DNA of 64,000 nucleotides from an uncultured Helicobacter sp. (GTDB lineage: Bacteria; Campylobacterota; Campylobacteria; Campylobacterales; Helicobacteraceae): NCBI GenBank assembly GCA_949298825.1, contig CASFYB010000007.1, positions 62,001 through 126,000 of the forward strand, read 5' to 3'. This document shows, one piece after another, positions 47,516 through 57,333 of the stretch (the first letter of the stretch is position 1; every line of letters begins with the position of its first letter). The notes beneath the pieces were generated by a model. That model had not been told where the DNA came from and made no database searches. It was given only the letters and a program-made list of their open reading frames with translations. The position numbers and the translations under genes are program-made.

Positions 47516-49948
47516 ATGGCAAAACAGCCCTTAGATATAAACTCTATTAATGCATCCAATAACAATACGCCCCCTAATGCACAGAAAAATGCATTTTTAG
47601 AAAAACTACTTAAGCTTAAAGAGCTTCTTATCACTAAGTTTCAAAAACTTGATAAAAAGCAAAAAATCATTTCTCTAGCAGCCCTATCTGGCATCCTTAT
47701 CCTTATTATCGCACTTATCCTTGCCCTTGCACTTAGGCATAAAAAAACCTCTCAACCCACAAAACCATCTATGCAGCCCAATGAACAATCTGAAGAGATC
47801 ACACACGAGCTACTAAACTCACTGCCCAAGGTAGAATCAAAACTAACAGAAACTAATAATAGTGATTTAAACTCACTTATCCAAAAAGCAAATATACTCT
47901 ATAGCAATGGCAACAAGCTAGAAGCCCTAAGCATCTTTAATAAAATCAATACCTTTTCCCAATCTCTTGCAAACTACAACCTTGGCATCATGCAGCTTAA
48001 TCAAAAAGATTATGATTCTGCGATGAAATCTTTTATCAATGCGATTAATGCGGGTGAGGATATTAGCCTAGCAAGCCTTTGCGCTGCTCTTACAGCTAGA
48101 TATATGGGCGATGCCAAATCTTATGCCTACTATCTTAACCAAGCCACTAAGACATTACATGAAGAAAACAAGCGCCCATTTTACTCTTATTTGTATGCCC
48201 TCATCCACTACTATAATCAAAACTACTTTGCCGTACTATCTGGTATCAACAACCCAACATCCCAAGCCTATGTGCCCGAGCAGGCTGCACTAGGCGCAAA
48301 AGCCTATCTTGTCTTTGGGGATAATCTAAATGCTATCAAATCGCTAGAACAGGCCCCTCAAGATAATCTAGATATCAAAAATCTTGGTCTTTTATATGCA
48401 CGATTGGGCGATTATGAAAAAGCCAAAAAGCTGCTTTTAAAATATGAAGAATCTAATCAAAAAGACCCTGAAACCAAAATGGCACTAGAGCTCATCGCGC
48501 TTAAAAATAGTGATTATATCTCTGCAGCTAAAATACTAGATACATTAAGCAAAAATGATTCTATGCAGGATCAGGCACAAAAGTCCTATCCAATTAAAGT
48601 CATCTTGCAATCCCGTTTATTTGATGTAGATGATGCACAGAAAAACTTCATCCAACAAGGTCTTGGCAATACGGGGTTTCTTGCAGATAGATTGCTATTT
48701 TACTATGCGCCCTTCAAAGTTTTTGATGCAAAGCAATCGCTTGATATCCTAAAACAAAGCGGCATTTTCAGCGGATACAATATCATTGCTTCTGAACAAA
48801 AAATCCTTCAAAGCCAGACAATCACTCATATCAACCAACAAATCACGCAAGCTCTTATTGCCATCCATCATAAAGATCTAAGAAAAGCTCTTAAAATACT
48901 GCAAGATTCTATCGCCACTAATCCCAATCATTCCATCTTGCACTACAATATAGCCGTCTTATATGCCCAAATCAATGAATATCAAAAAGCTTATGATCAT
49001 TTTTTAAGATCTTATTATCTAGATTCTAAAAATATTGATTCTGGTCTTTTTGCAATCCTTACTAGCCACTTTCTGCAAAAAGATGTCGATAGGATAAAGC
49101 TTGATATCACTCAAGATCTTGATAAGATTGAAACAACAAAAGATCAGCTTAACTTTTTCTATGCATTTTTGACCTATCTTAATGATGGTGGTGTTAATGA
49201 AATGAGCTGGATTGATAAAGCAGAGAACCCTCTGCCTTTATACTATGCGCTTAAGGCTGCCTATGGCTTACAAGCTAAGACCTACCAAAGCGCTCATGCT
49301 GCATTTGAAAAGTTACTACAATTTTACCCTGATGATCTTATCACCCTGACTATGGAAAACCTTACAGAAAATCCAGTCATTGGCTTTAAACAAATAGCCC
49401 TCAAGCTCCATAGAATGTTAATCAGTCAAGCAATCAATCTAGATACCATCTATTATGGTCCAGCCATAGCCAGAGAGTTTTATGTCTATGTCGGCTTTAT
49501 TGCTGGGACACTCAAGACGCAAGAGAATGTCATCCAAGAAAAGCTTATCGGGGAGCGCACTAATATAGCTGGTGTTCTGCAACTACTAGGGCTATTATCA
49601 ATTTATCAGCACAAATTTGATCAAGCCAGTGCGATTTATGATGTGCTTATCAATAAGATAAAAGAAGATGATTCTAGAACTCAATTTCTATCAGCTGTCT
49701 CTGCTATTGGCACTGGGAATTATGACAATGCTGCCCTAGCCTTGCAAATCTCTAAAATGGAATCTGAAGATAGCCATGAAACCCGTCTAGTCTTAGGTAT
49801 GCTTTATCAGCAAACAGGTAATTTTAGGGCTGCGGCTAATCTTTTTAATGCCATTGCCAACAAGCCTTTTACATCTAGCTATTTTGATTTCATCATTGAT
49901 ACGCAAAAAATCGCTAAAAATATGGCTGCTAGCCAAAGTCAAAAATAA
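47516..49948 (+). CDS. pflB: TPR protein, PflB-like flagellar motor scaffold
   Basis: 810 residues: a short cytoplasmic N-terminus (1 to about 58), one membrane segment (SGILILIIALILALAL), then a large periplasmic part of TPR-type helical repeats (e.g. ANILYSNGNKLEALSIFNKI, YNLGIMQLNQKDYDSAMKSF, HYNIAVLYAQINEYQKAYDH). The same architecture next to serS is known in Campylobacter jejuni (Cj0389-Cj0390), where the gene is pflB; PflB with PflA builds the medial disk that anchors the wide stator ring. The symbol rests on architecture and synteny. Confidence 0.82.
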   Translation: MAKQPLDINSINASNNNTPPNAQKNAFLEKLLKLKELLITKFQKLDKKQKIISLAALSGILILIIALILALALRHKKTSQPTKPSMQPNEQSEEITHELLNSLPKVESKLTETNNSDLNSLIQKANILYSNGNKLEALSIFNKINTFSQSLANYNLGIMQLNQKDYDSAMKSFINAINAGEDISLASLCAALTARYMGDAKSYAYYLNQATKTLHEENKRPFYSYLYALIHYYNQNYFAVLSGINNPTSQAYVPEQAALGAKAYLVFGDNLNAIKSLEQAPQDNLDIKNLGLLYARLGDYEKAKKLLLKYEESNQKDPETKMALELIALKNSDYISAAKILDTLSKNDSMQDQAQKSYPIKVILQSRLFDVDDAQKNFIQQGLGNTGFLADRLLFYYAPFKVFDAKQSLDILKQSGIFSGYNIIASEQKILQSQTITHINQQITQALIAIHHKDLRKALKILQDSIATNPNHSILHYNIAVLYAQINEYQKAYDHFLRSYYLDSKNIDSGLFAILTSHFLQKDVDRIKLDITQDLDKIETTKDQLNFFYAFLTYLNDGGVNEMSWIDKAENPLPLYYALKAAYGLQAKTYQSAHAAFEKLLQFYPDDLITLTMENLTENPVIGFKQIALKLHRMLISQAINLDTIYYGPAIAREFYVYVGFIAGTLKTQENVIQEKLIGERTNIAGVLQLLGLLSIYQHKFDQASAIYDVLINKIKEDDSRTQFLSAVSAIGTGNYDNAALALQISKMESEDSHETRLVLGMLYQQTGNFRAAANLFNAIANKPFTSSYFDFIIDTQKIAKNMAASQSQK

Positions 49949-52000
49949 ATGAGTTCTGTTTTAGATTCCCTAAACCCTGCTCAAAAAGAAGCAGCCAGCC
50001 ATATTGATGGAGCATTGCTTATCCTAGCAGGTGCTGGATCTGGCAAAACCAAAACTCTGACCACTCGCCTAGCCTATCTTATTGATGAAATAGGCATCCC
50101 CGCACACAATACCCTAACCCTCACTTTCACTAACAAGGCTAGCAATGAAATGCGTGAACGTGCCTTAAATTTGCTCACCCATCATGCTTCATCCTCGCCG
50201 CTTCTATGTACATTTCACCGCTTTGGTCTTTTGTTTTTAAAGTTCTATATCCATGTTCTTGATAGACAAAATAACTTTGTGCTCCTAGATTCCCTAGATA
50301 AAAAAAATATTTTAAAAAACTTTGAAATGCGCCTTAACCTTCCTTTGTCCTATCTTAGAGATGGCATTTCAAATTATAAAAATAACCTCATCACCCCACA
50401 AGATGCCCTAATAAATGCGCAAAGCAAAGAAGAAAAAGAGCTAGCTAGAATCTATAATCTCTATACCAACCAGCTCAATGAGCAAAACCTACTTGACTTT
50501 GATGATCTCCTGCTTCTCCCCTATCAGATCTTGAAACACGATCAATCCCTATGCCAAGAAATCTCTAAGCGCTATTGCTATATCATGGTTGATGAATATC
50601 AAGATACCAACTTTTTGCAGTTTAAACTCTTAGAGCTTCTATGCACTAGCCACCAAAATCTTTGTGTGGTAGGTGATGATGATCAGAGTATTTATTCCTG
50701 GAGGGGGGCTGATATTAGCAATATCCTTAACTTCCAAGAGTACTTTCAAGATGCCAAGCTTATCAAGCTAGAAGAAAACTATCGCTCAAGTATTGAGATC
50801 TTAAACACTGCAAATACACTTATCGCACATAATGCAAACCGTATTGGCAAAACCCTAAAATCCATGCAAGGGCATGGGGATGAGGTGGAGCTTTTGCATT
50901 TCTTAGATGGTAATATAGAGGCAAAAAATATTGCCAAAAAGATCCTAGAGTTGAAAAATAAAGGCATCAAACCTCAAGAAATTGCCATTTTATTCCGTCT
51001 TAATGCCCTATCTAGGAATCTAGAAGAGAGCCTATCTCAATATCACATTCCCTATAAACTACTAGGCACAATTAGATTCTATGAACGTGCTGAGATTAAA
51101 GATATTTTAGCCTATCTACGCTATTTGTGTAATCCTAGCGATGACTTCTCGCTTTCTAGAATCATAAACAACCCAAGACGAGGCATAGGCTCTAGCACAC
51201 AAGAAAAGATCTTTGAGCTTGCTAAGATGGAAAACAAAAGTGTCTATGAGCTTTTTATGCAAGATGGCTACTCATCTATCCTGTCTGCTAAAATCCTAGA
51301 TACACTGGATAAATTTTTTAAAATGATTGATATGCTAAAGGATTTTTTGCAAACACCCTATCTTCTCTTAGAGAAAATCTTTGAATACACTCAAATCCTG
51401 CAAACCTATGATAAAAGTGAAGAATCTTTGGATCGTCTAGCCAATATCGAAGAGTTTGCTGCACTTTTGCGCGACTATTTTTTGCAAAATCCTGATGATT
51501 TGCTTCAAGATTTTCTAAATAATATCCCCTTGCATTCAAATCTTGATGATGCAGATGATAGCAATTGTATTCGCGCACTCTCTATCCACACTGCCAAGGG
51601 CTTAGAGTTTGATCATGTTTTTGTTATTGGCATGGAAAATGGTCTTTTCCCGCTTATGTATGAGGGGAGCAACCTTGAAGAAGAACGTCGTCTAGCCTAT
51701 GTAGCCTTTACAAGAGCGCGCAAAAACCTCTATGTATCCTATGTAGATTCTCGCTTTTATAAGGGAAAAACCTCCCATCTTGAACCCTCAATCTTCCTTA
51801 AAGAATCAAATCTCATTAAGCAAAACAAACCATCCAATACTCATGATCAGGCATTTAATATAGGCGATAGGGTTGTGCATAAAATCTTTGGGAATGGTAG
51901 AATAGAAGATATTAAAAACAATGGCGAGATGCTTGTTATTAATTTTGGCGGGCTTATTAAAACCATCATGGCAAATTTTATTCAAAAGTTGGAGGATTAG
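49949..52000 (+). CDS. uvrD: UvrD/Rep-type superfamily 1A DNA helicase
   Basis: 3'-5' ATP-dependent helicase for repair and replication. 683 residues with Walker A GAGSGKTKT (28-36), motif II VDEYQDTN, motif III VGDDDQSIYSWRGADI, motif V IHTAKGLEFDHVFVIG and motif VI EERRLAYVAFTRARKNL. A C-terminal patch (FNIGDRVVHKIFGNGRIEDI) resembles the RNA-polymerase-binding Tudor-like end of UvrD/PcrA. Starts at the base after the pflB stop. Confidence 0.95.
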   Translation: MSSVLDSLNPAQKEAASHIDGALLILAGAGSGKTKTLTTRLAYLIDEIGIPAHNTLTLTFTNKASNEMRERALNLLTHHASSSPLLCTFHRFGLLFLKFYIHVLDRQNNFVLLDSLDKKNILKNFEMRLNLPLSYLRDGISNYKNNLITPQDALINAQSKEEKELARIYNLYTNQLNEQNLLDFDDLLLLPYQILKHDQSLCQEISKRYCYIMVDEYQDTNFLQFKLLELLCTSHQNLCVVGDDDQSIYSWRGADISNILNFQEYFQDAKLIKLEENYRSSIEILNTANTLIAHNANRIGKTLKSMQGHGDEVELLHFLDGNIEAKNIAKKILELKNKGIKPQEIAILFRLNALSRNLEESLSQYHIPYKLLGTIRFYERAEIKDILAYLRYLCNPSDDFSLSRIINNPRRGIGSSTQEKIFELAKMENKSVYELFMQDGYSSILSAKILDTLDKFFKMIDMLKDFLQTPYLLLEKIFEYTQILQTYDKSEESLDRLANIEEFAALLRDYFLQNPDDLLQDFLNNIPLHSNLDDADDSNCIRALSIHTAKGLEFDHVFVIGMENGLFPLMYEGSNLEEERRLAYVAFTRARKNLYVSYVDSRFYKGKTSHLEPSIFLKESNLIKQNKPSNTHDQAFNIGDRVVHKIFGNGRIEDIKNNGEMLVINFGGLIKTIMANFIQKLED

Positions 52001-52675
52001 ATGGATATTCTCTTTAGATTCTTGCTTTTTTTCTGTATCGCTACCCTGGCATTTGGAGATAATATTGATCTAATCAGGCAAAAAATCAAAGCCCAATATG
52101 AAAACTTTTATAAAGACTATGATATAGAAATTGAAAGCATCACACCCTACTTTACACAAGATTCTAAAATCAATGATGTAAAGATTAAGGCTATCTATTT
52201 TCCAGATAGCTCACTACCTTCTACCTCTAGCCTTAGACTTGATTTTGTATATAAAGATAAAAATCTTACCCAGATCCTAAACTATGATATCAAGGCTAAT
52301 ATCAAGGCCATCTATGCAAAAACAACAATCAAAAAAAATCAAGATATCACCCCTGAAATCACCTATATAAAAACCATGCCACTCTCTATGCTTAAAGCCC
52401 CACTACTCACGCAAAAAGATCTCAACTCAACTAGTGCTAAAGTCCAAATCCCTGCCAATACATTAATCACACTCTCTCAAAGTACAGGCAAGATTCTTAT
52501 CCGTCAAAATGAGCCCTTTATCGCGATCTACCGTGATGGTGGCATCCTCATCCAGACCACACTGATCGCCAAACAAGATGGTCGCAAAAATGACATCATC
52601 CAAGCCCTAAATCCAGAATCCAAAAAAACCATCCGCGTACGTGTACTAGAAAATGGCAATGGAGAAATCCTATAA
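52001..52675 (+). CDS. flgA: Flagellar P-ring assembly chaperone FlgA
   Basis: Periplasmic chaperone for P-ring protein FlgI. 224 residues: signal peptide (FRFLLFFCIATLAFG), SAF-like domain (IYAKTTIKKNQDITPEITYI) and a C-terminal beta-part with LIAKQDGRKNDIIQALNPES and KKTIRVRVLENGNGEI. Begins directly after the uvrD stop and ends on the ubiX start. Confidence 0.9.
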   Translation: MDILFRFLLFFCIATLAFGDNIDLIRQKIKAQYENFYKDYDIEIESITPYFTQDSKINDVKIKAIYFPDSSLPSTSSLRLDFVYKDKNLTQILNYDIKANIKAIYAKTTIKKNQDITPEITYIKTMPLSMLKAPLLTQKDLNSTSAKVQIPANTLITLSQSTGKILIRQNEPFIAIYRDGGILIQTTLIAKQDGRKNDIIQALNPESKKTIRVRVLENGNGEIL

Positions 52676-53244
52676 TGGAAAAGTTTATTTTAGGCATCTC
52701 TGGGGCCTCTGGTATCAATCTTGGTCTACGTTTCTTAAAGGCTCTGCCAGATGATTTGCAAATTTATGTAGTCTTTAGTCAAAATGCCAAACAAGTCCTT
52801 CTTAAAGAAATGCGGCAAAATAACATCCAGGAAGTTCAAAAGAATCTTAGCCTAACTAGTCACATCACCTTTTTAGATAGCACAGATATTGGGGCAAATA
52901 TCGCCTCTGGTAGCTTTGGGGCTGATAAAATGGCTATCATCCCGACCTCTATGAACACTCTAGCTAAAATTGCTTGTGGCATTGCTGATTGCCTTTTAAC
53001 TCGTGCTGCAAGTGTAATGATAAAAGAATCTCGCCCCCTACTCCTAGCACCACGCGAGCTGCCTCTCTCAAGCATTGCTTTAGAGAATATGCTTAAACTA
53101 TCAAAATGTAATACCATCATCGCCCCACCCATCCTAGGATACTATGCAGATATCAAGAATCTAGAGCAGATGGAGGATTTTTTAATTGGAAAATGGTTTG
53201 ACTGTCTTAAAATACAACATTCACTATACCGGAGATGGCAATGA
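52675..53244 (+). CDS. ubiX: UbiX-family flavin prenyltransferase
   Basis: Makes the prenylated FMN cofactor of UbiD-type decarboxylases (menaquinone or ubiquinone related). 189 residues: [17 protein letters not shown], a central [20 protein letters not shown] and [19 protein letters not shown]. Lies in the serS operon, overlapping flgA by one base. Confidence 0.93.
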   Translation: MEKFILGISGASGINLGLRFLKALPDDLQIYVVFSQNAKQVLLKEMRQNNIQEVQKNLSLTSHITFLDSTDIGANIASGSFGADKMAIIPTSMNTLAKIACGIADCLLTRAASVMIKESRPLLLAPRELPLSSIALENMLKLSKCNTIIAPPILGYYADIKNLEQMEDFLIGKWFDCLKIQHSLYRRWQ

Positions 53245-53729
53245 TAGCAATTTACCCAGGCACCTTTGATCCCCTTACCAATGGACACTTAGATATTATT
53301 AAACGTGCTGCCAAGCTTTTTCCAAATCTCTTAGTCGCTGTAGCAGAATCTAGTAGTAAAAAACCTCTCTTTAGCCTTAGCTCTCGTACACAAATGGTAC
53401 AGGCAAGCCTTATTGAAGCCAATCTTACCAATGTAAGCGTAGAGGGTTTTAATCACCTCTTAGTAGACCTAGCTAAAGAAAAAAAAGCCTGTGCGATCAT
53501 AAGGGGCTTGCGCGTAGTAAGCGATTTTGAATACGAGCTTCAGATGGGATATGCCAATGCATCGCTAGATCCAAATCTTGAGATGATTTATTTTATGCCG
53601 AGTTTAGAAAATGCTTTTATCTCAAGCTCTATTGTGCGCAGTATCCTAGAGCACCATGGTAAAATATCACATCTCTTACCACAAAGCGTGCTTAAGCTTA
53701 TTCAAAAAGAGGGGTATGTATGTATGTAG
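53241..53729 (+). CDS. coaD: Phosphopantetheine adenylyltransferase
   Basis: Fourth step of coenzyme A synthesis. 162 residues from [20 protein letters not shown] with the TxGH site and the C-terminal SSSIVRSI. The ATG at 53241 is preferred (GGAG 6 nt before) to one two codons upstream. coaBC, the preceding steps, is at 60-61 kb. Confidence 0.95.
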   Translation: MIAIYPGTFDPLTNGHLDIIKRAAKLFPNLLVAVAESSSKKPLFSLSSRTQMVQASLIEANLTNVSVEGFNHLLVDLAKEKKACAIIRGLRVVSDFEYELQMGYANASLDPNLEMIYFMPSLENAFISSSIVRSILEHHGKISHLLPQSVLKLIQKEGYVCM

Positions 53730-54307
53730 TTTTTGAAGGCATTGATACTTGTGGCAAAAGCACACAGCTTGAGCTATTAAAACCTATTTTTCCTGATGCC
53801 ATTTTTACCAAAGAACCTGGAGGCAGTCCACTGGGTGTTAAGATCAGAGAAATCCTACTAGATGAAAAGGAGTTTCATCTAGACCCCTTAGCTGAGTTTT
53901 TCTTATTTCTAGCAGATCGAGCCCAGCTTTCATCAAGCTTGATTGCCCCTATGCACAAAGAGCATCTCATCCTATCAGATAGAAGTCTCTTATCTGGGAT
54001 TGCCTATGCCAAAGATGAGCTATTTTCTAGACTATCTGCGATAGATTTAAACCTCTTAGCAGTGCAAAATATCCTACCTGATAAAATCATACTTTTTGAG
54101 ACTACAAAAGAGCTGCTGCTTAAGCGCCTAAAAACAAAGAATAATGATTCTATAGAATTGCGCGGTATTGAATATTTGCTAGATATTCAAGATCGTCTGA
54201 AACATATCACCTTTAAGCTATGCAAAGATAAAGAAATCTTACTACTTGATGCGAGCAAAGATATTACATCCTTGCATACACAAATCCTTAATTTCCTTAA
54301 AGACTAA
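53720..54307 (+). CDS. tmk: Thymidylate kinase
   Basis: Phosphorylates dTMP. 195 residues with the P-loop [14 protein letters not shown], the DR motif in [13 protein letters not shown], and [11 protein letters not shown]. Overlaps the end of coaD and shares its last base with the next start. Confidence 0.95.
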   Translation: MYVVFEGIDTCGKSTQLELLKPIFPDAIFTKEPGGSPLGVKIREILLDEKEFHLDPLAEFFLFLADRAQLSSSLIAPMHKEHLILSDRSLLSGIAYAKDELFSRLSAIDLNLLAVQNILPDKIILFETTKELLLKRLKTKNNDSIELRGIEYLLDIQDRLKHITFKLCKDKEILLLDASKDITSLHTQILNFLKD

Positions 54308-54876
54308 TGCGCTGCATAGTATGTGAGGCCCTAAGTCTTAGGGCAATCTGCACTGCCTGCCAAGAAGAATTTCTAGTCCCAAAAATACAAGTCCGTCTTA
54401 TTGAAAATATTAAAGTCTATAGTTTTTATAGTTTTGATTCACTTCAATTTTTACTCAGTTCTAAATACTATAGCATTGGCTCACGCATCTATACCATTAT
54501 GGCTAAACGCGCTATGTTATATTTTAAAAACCACCCACCATCTCATATAAACAAAACCACCTATGCGTTAGGTATTGATTCTCCTCTTTATAATGCCTAC
54601 TCTCATACTGCCATCATTCTACATGCCTTTAGAAAGATCTTTATACCAATTTATGGCGAGCTAAGAGCACAAAATAAAGTTAAATATGCTGGCAAAAGCT
54701 TAGAGTTTAGACGCAATAATCCTAGAGGCCTAATCTATAAATCTGGAAATATTGATTGTGTAGTCATGGATGATGTGATCACCACAGGTACAAGTATGCT
54801 AGAAGCTAGAGATGTGATTACAAAAGGTGGAGGGAATTTCCTTTATGGTATCACGCTCTGTGATGCTGCTATATAA
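54307..54876 (+). CDS. ComFC-like phosphoribosyltransferase-fold protein
   Basis: 189 residues: four N-terminal cysteines (C3, C6, C15, C18) suited for zinc, then a PRTase fold with the PRPP loop VVMDDVITTGTSML. ComFC/ComF proteins are needed for natural transformation after DNA uptake. Last gene of the serS operon. Confidence 0.85.
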   Translation: MRCIVCEALSLRAICTACQEEFLVPKIQVRLIENIKVYSFYSFDSLQFLLSSKYYSIGSRIYTIMAKRAMLYFKNHPPSHINKTTYALGIDSPLYNAYSHTAIILHAFRKIFIPIYGELRAQNKVKYAGKSLEFRRNNPRGLIYKSGNIDCVVMDDVITTGTSMLEARDVITKGGGNFLYGITLCDAAI

Positions 54877-54993
54877 CCACAACCCACAAAAACCTCCAAG
54901 CAAGTTAAATAAAAAGTAAAAAATACTTAATACCTCTCTTTTTTCTAGGTTACAAGAATTTTTCTAGTTTCTAGCAATCAAGGTCTGTAATAA

Positions 54994-55002
54994 TGATAAA
55001 AT
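54994..55002 (+). promoter_or_regulatory. Candidate extended -10 promoter of the GT6 gene
   Basis: TGATAAAAT, 36 bp before the GT6 start, fits an extended -10 with one mismatch. The 162-bp gap after comFC shows no clear terminator hairpin; AAGGATTTTT is the ribosome site. Confidence 0.5.
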
Positions 55003-55038
55003 AGGAGATTATTAAAGTTAGTACTATCAAGGATTTTT

Positions 55039-55863
55039 ATGCAGAAAAAACAGCAATATAAAATTGCTATCCTCTATATATGTACAGGAAAATATGATAT
55101 TTTTTGGAAAGATTTCTTTCTTAGTGCAGAAAAGTTTTTCCTACCAAAGCATCATAAAGAATATTTTATTTTTACAGATAAAGAACTCTATGCACAAGAT
55201 ACCTGCTCTAGAATCCATAAATTCTATCAAGAAAATTTGGGCTGGCCATTTAATACCCTCAAGCGCTTTGAAATGTTTTTACGCATCAAAGAGCAACTAA
55301 AAAACTTTGATTTTATCTTTTTTATGAATGCAAATTTAGAGTTTTTAAAAGAAGTAAATGAAGAGTTTTTACCCATAGAAGAGAACTTCACTCTTGCACA
55401 ACATGCTGGATTCTACTACAACAAGCCAGCAGAGTTTACCTATGACAGGAACCCCAAAAGCACTGCTTATATCCCATATGATAGAGGAAAATATTATGTT
55501 TGTGGTGGTATGAATGGTGGCAAAACTAAATATTATTTAGAGCTGATACAAACCCTTTATGAAAATACAGAAAAAGATCTGCAAAATAATGTCATTGCCC
55601 TATGGCATGATGAATCTCATCTCAATCACTACATACTAGATAGAAATGACTATAAACTTTTACATCCTGGATACTGCTACCCTCAAGATCAGGATAATAT
55701 CCCTGAATGCGAATGCTTCATCCTAGCCAGAAATAAAGATCGCTATTTTGATACCTTTAAACTCAAAGGCTGGAAACGCCATCAAGAAAGCAAGTTAAAA
55801 AAGCTAGTTAAAAAACTTATCCACAAAAAAGTTAGAACTGTTATTAAGTCCTTACTAAAATAA
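55039..55863 (+). CDS. Family GT6 glycosyltransferase (ABO histo-blood-group type)
   Basis: 274 residues, related to mammalian ABO and alpha-1,3-galactosyltransferases. Seen in order: EYFIFTDKEL, GWPFNTLKRFEMF, FMNANLEF (N97-A98-N99 where mammals have DXD), YDRNPKSTAYIPYDRGKYY, CGGMNGG and WHDESHLNHYIL (189-200, with the catalytic-type glutamate in HDES). Bacterial members have NXN and are metal-independent. The retained reaction is alpha-1,3 transfer of Gal or GalNAc, usually onto a fucosylated H-type acceptor. The residues aligned to the human A/B-deciding pair read C-G-G; the glycine suggests, but does not prove, GalNAc (A-type). The end is a cationic helix (KLKKLVKKLIHKKVRTVIKS), probably membrane-binding. 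It is a single gene between housekeeping genes. Confidence 0.92.
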   Translation: MQKKQQYKIAILYICTGKYDIFWKDFFLSAEKFFLPKHHKEYFIFTDKELYAQDTCSRIHKFYQENLGWPFNTLKRFEMFLRIKEQLKNFDFIFFMNANLEFLKEVNEEFLPIEENFTLAQHAGFYYNKPAEFTYDRNPKSTAYIPYDRGKYYVCGGMNGGKTKYYLELIQTLYENTEKDLQNNVIALWHDESHLNHYILDRNDYKLLHPGYCYPQDQDNIPECECFILARNKDRYFDTFKLKGWKRHQESKLKKLVKKLIHKKVRTVIKSLLK

Positions 55864-55902
55864 CACAAACATGCTCATAAAGTCAAAAATGCTTTAAACT
55901 AA

Positions 55903-55922
55903 TTTACTTTTTTAAAGTAAAA
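55903..55922. repeat. Small AT-rich inverted repeat between GT6 and yceI
   Basis: TTTACTTT and AAAGTAAA lie about four bases apart in the 95-bp gap. It may terminate GT6 or sit at the yceI promoter. It is too AT-rich to say more. Confidence 0.35.
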
Positions 55923-55958
55923 TTTAATTGCATTATATTTTAACTTAAGGATGTGATT

Positions 55959-56519
55959 ATGAAAAAATTTCTTGCTTTTTTAGGATTAAGCATTGCCATC
56001 AGCTCACTTCAAGCAGCAAGTCTAGATCTGCAAAACGCAACTACAACCTGGACTGCCTATAAAACAGAAGATAAAACTCCTGTAAGTGGCTCATTTGAAA
56101 AGATTGAATATAAATTTGGTAAAAACATCAATGATATAGCCAAAACTCTAGAAGGCGCAACTGCCATGATCGATCCAATGAGCGCTGATCTTAAAGATGA
56201 GGTAAAAAATGCCAATGTTCGTGGACACTTTTTTGCTCATTTTGCAAAAAAAGATTCTATTAAAGTAAAGTTTTCTAATGTATTTCTAGCCAAAGATAAA
56301 GGTAGCCTTCTTGCTTCTGTTAATATGAATGGCAAAACTATAAAAGTACCTATGCAAATTGAAATATCTAATGGAAAACTTGTAGCAAAAGGAGTGATTG
56401 ACATCCTTGCCTTTGGTGCTAAAGATGCACTCAAAGCTTTAGCTACACAATGCTTTGACTTGCACTCTGGCATTACTTGGCCACAAGTAGAGATTAGCTT
56501 TTCTGCTCCTGTCAAATAA
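55959..56519 (+). CDS. YceI-family periplasmic lipid/isoprenoid-binding protein
   Basis: 186 residues: a signal peptide (MKKFLAFLGLSIAISSLQA) and a lipocalin-like beta-barrel (TTTWTAYKTEDKTPVSGSFE, VRGHFFAHFAKKDSIKVKFS). Family members bind polyisoprenoids; the H. pylori homologue HP1286 binds a fatty acid or amide. The ATG at 55959 behind AAGGAT is used rather than a GTG two codons upstream. Confidence 0.88.
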   Translation: MKKFLAFLGLSIAISSLQAASLDLQNATTTWTAYKTEDKTPVSGSFEKIEYKFGKNINDIAKTLEGATAMIDPMSADLKDEVKNANVRGHFFAHFAKKDSIKVKFSNVFLAKDKGSLLASVNMNGKTIKVPMQIEISNGKLVAKGVIDILAFGAKDALKALATQCFDLHSGITWPQVEISFSAPVK

Positions 56520-56523
56520 ATAA

Positions 56524-56545
56524 GGGGGTGCCTACCCCCCCCCCC
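56524..56545 (+). terminator. yceI terminator hairpin containing a C11 tract
   Basis: GGGGGT, loop GCCT, ACCCCC form a stem four bases after the yceI stop; the C run then continues to eleven (56535-56545) and is followed by CTATCTTGCTTTATTTTA. A homopolymer of this length is slippage-prone. It lies about 30 bp upstream of a likely modA -10 box. Confidence 0.6.
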
Positions 56546-56573
56546 TATCTTGCTTTATTTTATATTTTTATAT

Positions 56574-56579
56574 TATAAT
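56574..56579 (+). promoter_or_regulatory. Likely -10 box of the mod operon
   Basis: TATAAT, 44 bp before the modA ATG, in a very AT-rich stretch. No ModE-like palindrome is clear. Because of the spacing, the C11 tract falls near or above the -35 region. Confidence 0.55.
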
Positions 56580-56622
56580 TATCCCCGTGTGCGCGTATTA
56601 GCTTATTAATCAAAGGTTCTAA

Positions 56623-57333
56623 ATGCGCTTTATTTTTCTTTTTTTTACCCTACTTCTTAGCCTCAAAGCAGAAACACTTCATATCCTGGCAGCTGCCAAT
56701 CTATCCAAAGTTCTTGAAACAATCAAGCAGGAATATATCAAGAATCATAAAAATGCCCATATCTCTATCAGCTATTTAGCATCAGGCAAAGCCTATGCAC
56801 AAATAAAAAATGGGGCAAAGGTTGATATTTTCATCTCCGCAGATACATTCTATCCTCAAAAGCTCTATGAAGCCAAGCTTGCTTCTAAGCCTATCATATA
56901 TGCACAAGGTGTGCTCGTGCTTTTTAGCAAGATAAATAAAATAGATTCTCCTAATGATCTTTTAGAAGCTAAAAATATCGCGCTACCTAGCCCTGATCTA
57001 GCACCATATGGACGCGCAGCAAAAGAGGTCATACAAAAGCTAGGGCTTTATGAGGCATTAAAACCTTCTTTGCGCATCGCCACATCCATCTCTCAAGTCC
57101 ATCAATGGGTAGATACCAAAAATTGTGACTTAGGATTTGGCACACTTAGCCTTATTGATCCTAAAAATACATTTTTTATCAAACTAGATCCCCTACTATA
57201 CAGCCCTATAAACCAAGCACTCACCATCACCAAAGAAGGTGAAAAAAAGCCACTATCTCAAGAGTTTATAAATTTCATTCTAGCTTCTATGGATATTTTT
57301 AAATCCTATGGCTACCTTATTCCAAAGCAATGA
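56623..57333 (+). CDS. modA: Molybdate ABC transporter substrate-binding protein
   Basis: 236 residues with a signal peptide (MRFIFLFFTLLLSLKA), then LHILAAANLSKVLETIKQEY and SYLASGKAYAQIKNGAKVDIF, the anion-binding serines of ModA. Binds molybdate or tungstate in the periplasm. Overlaps modB by 4 nt. Confidence 0.94.
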   Translation: MRFIFLFFTLLLSLKAETLHILAAANLSKVLETIKQEYIKNHKNAHISISYLASGKAYAQIKNGAKVDIFISADTFYPQKLYEAKLASKPIIYAQGVLVLFSKINKIDSPNDLLEAKNIALPSPDLAPYGRAAKEVIQKLGLYEALKPSLRIATSISQVHQWVDTKNCDLGFGTLSLIDPKNTFFIKLDPLLYSPINQALTITKEGEKKPLSQEFINFILASMDIFKSYGYLIPKQ

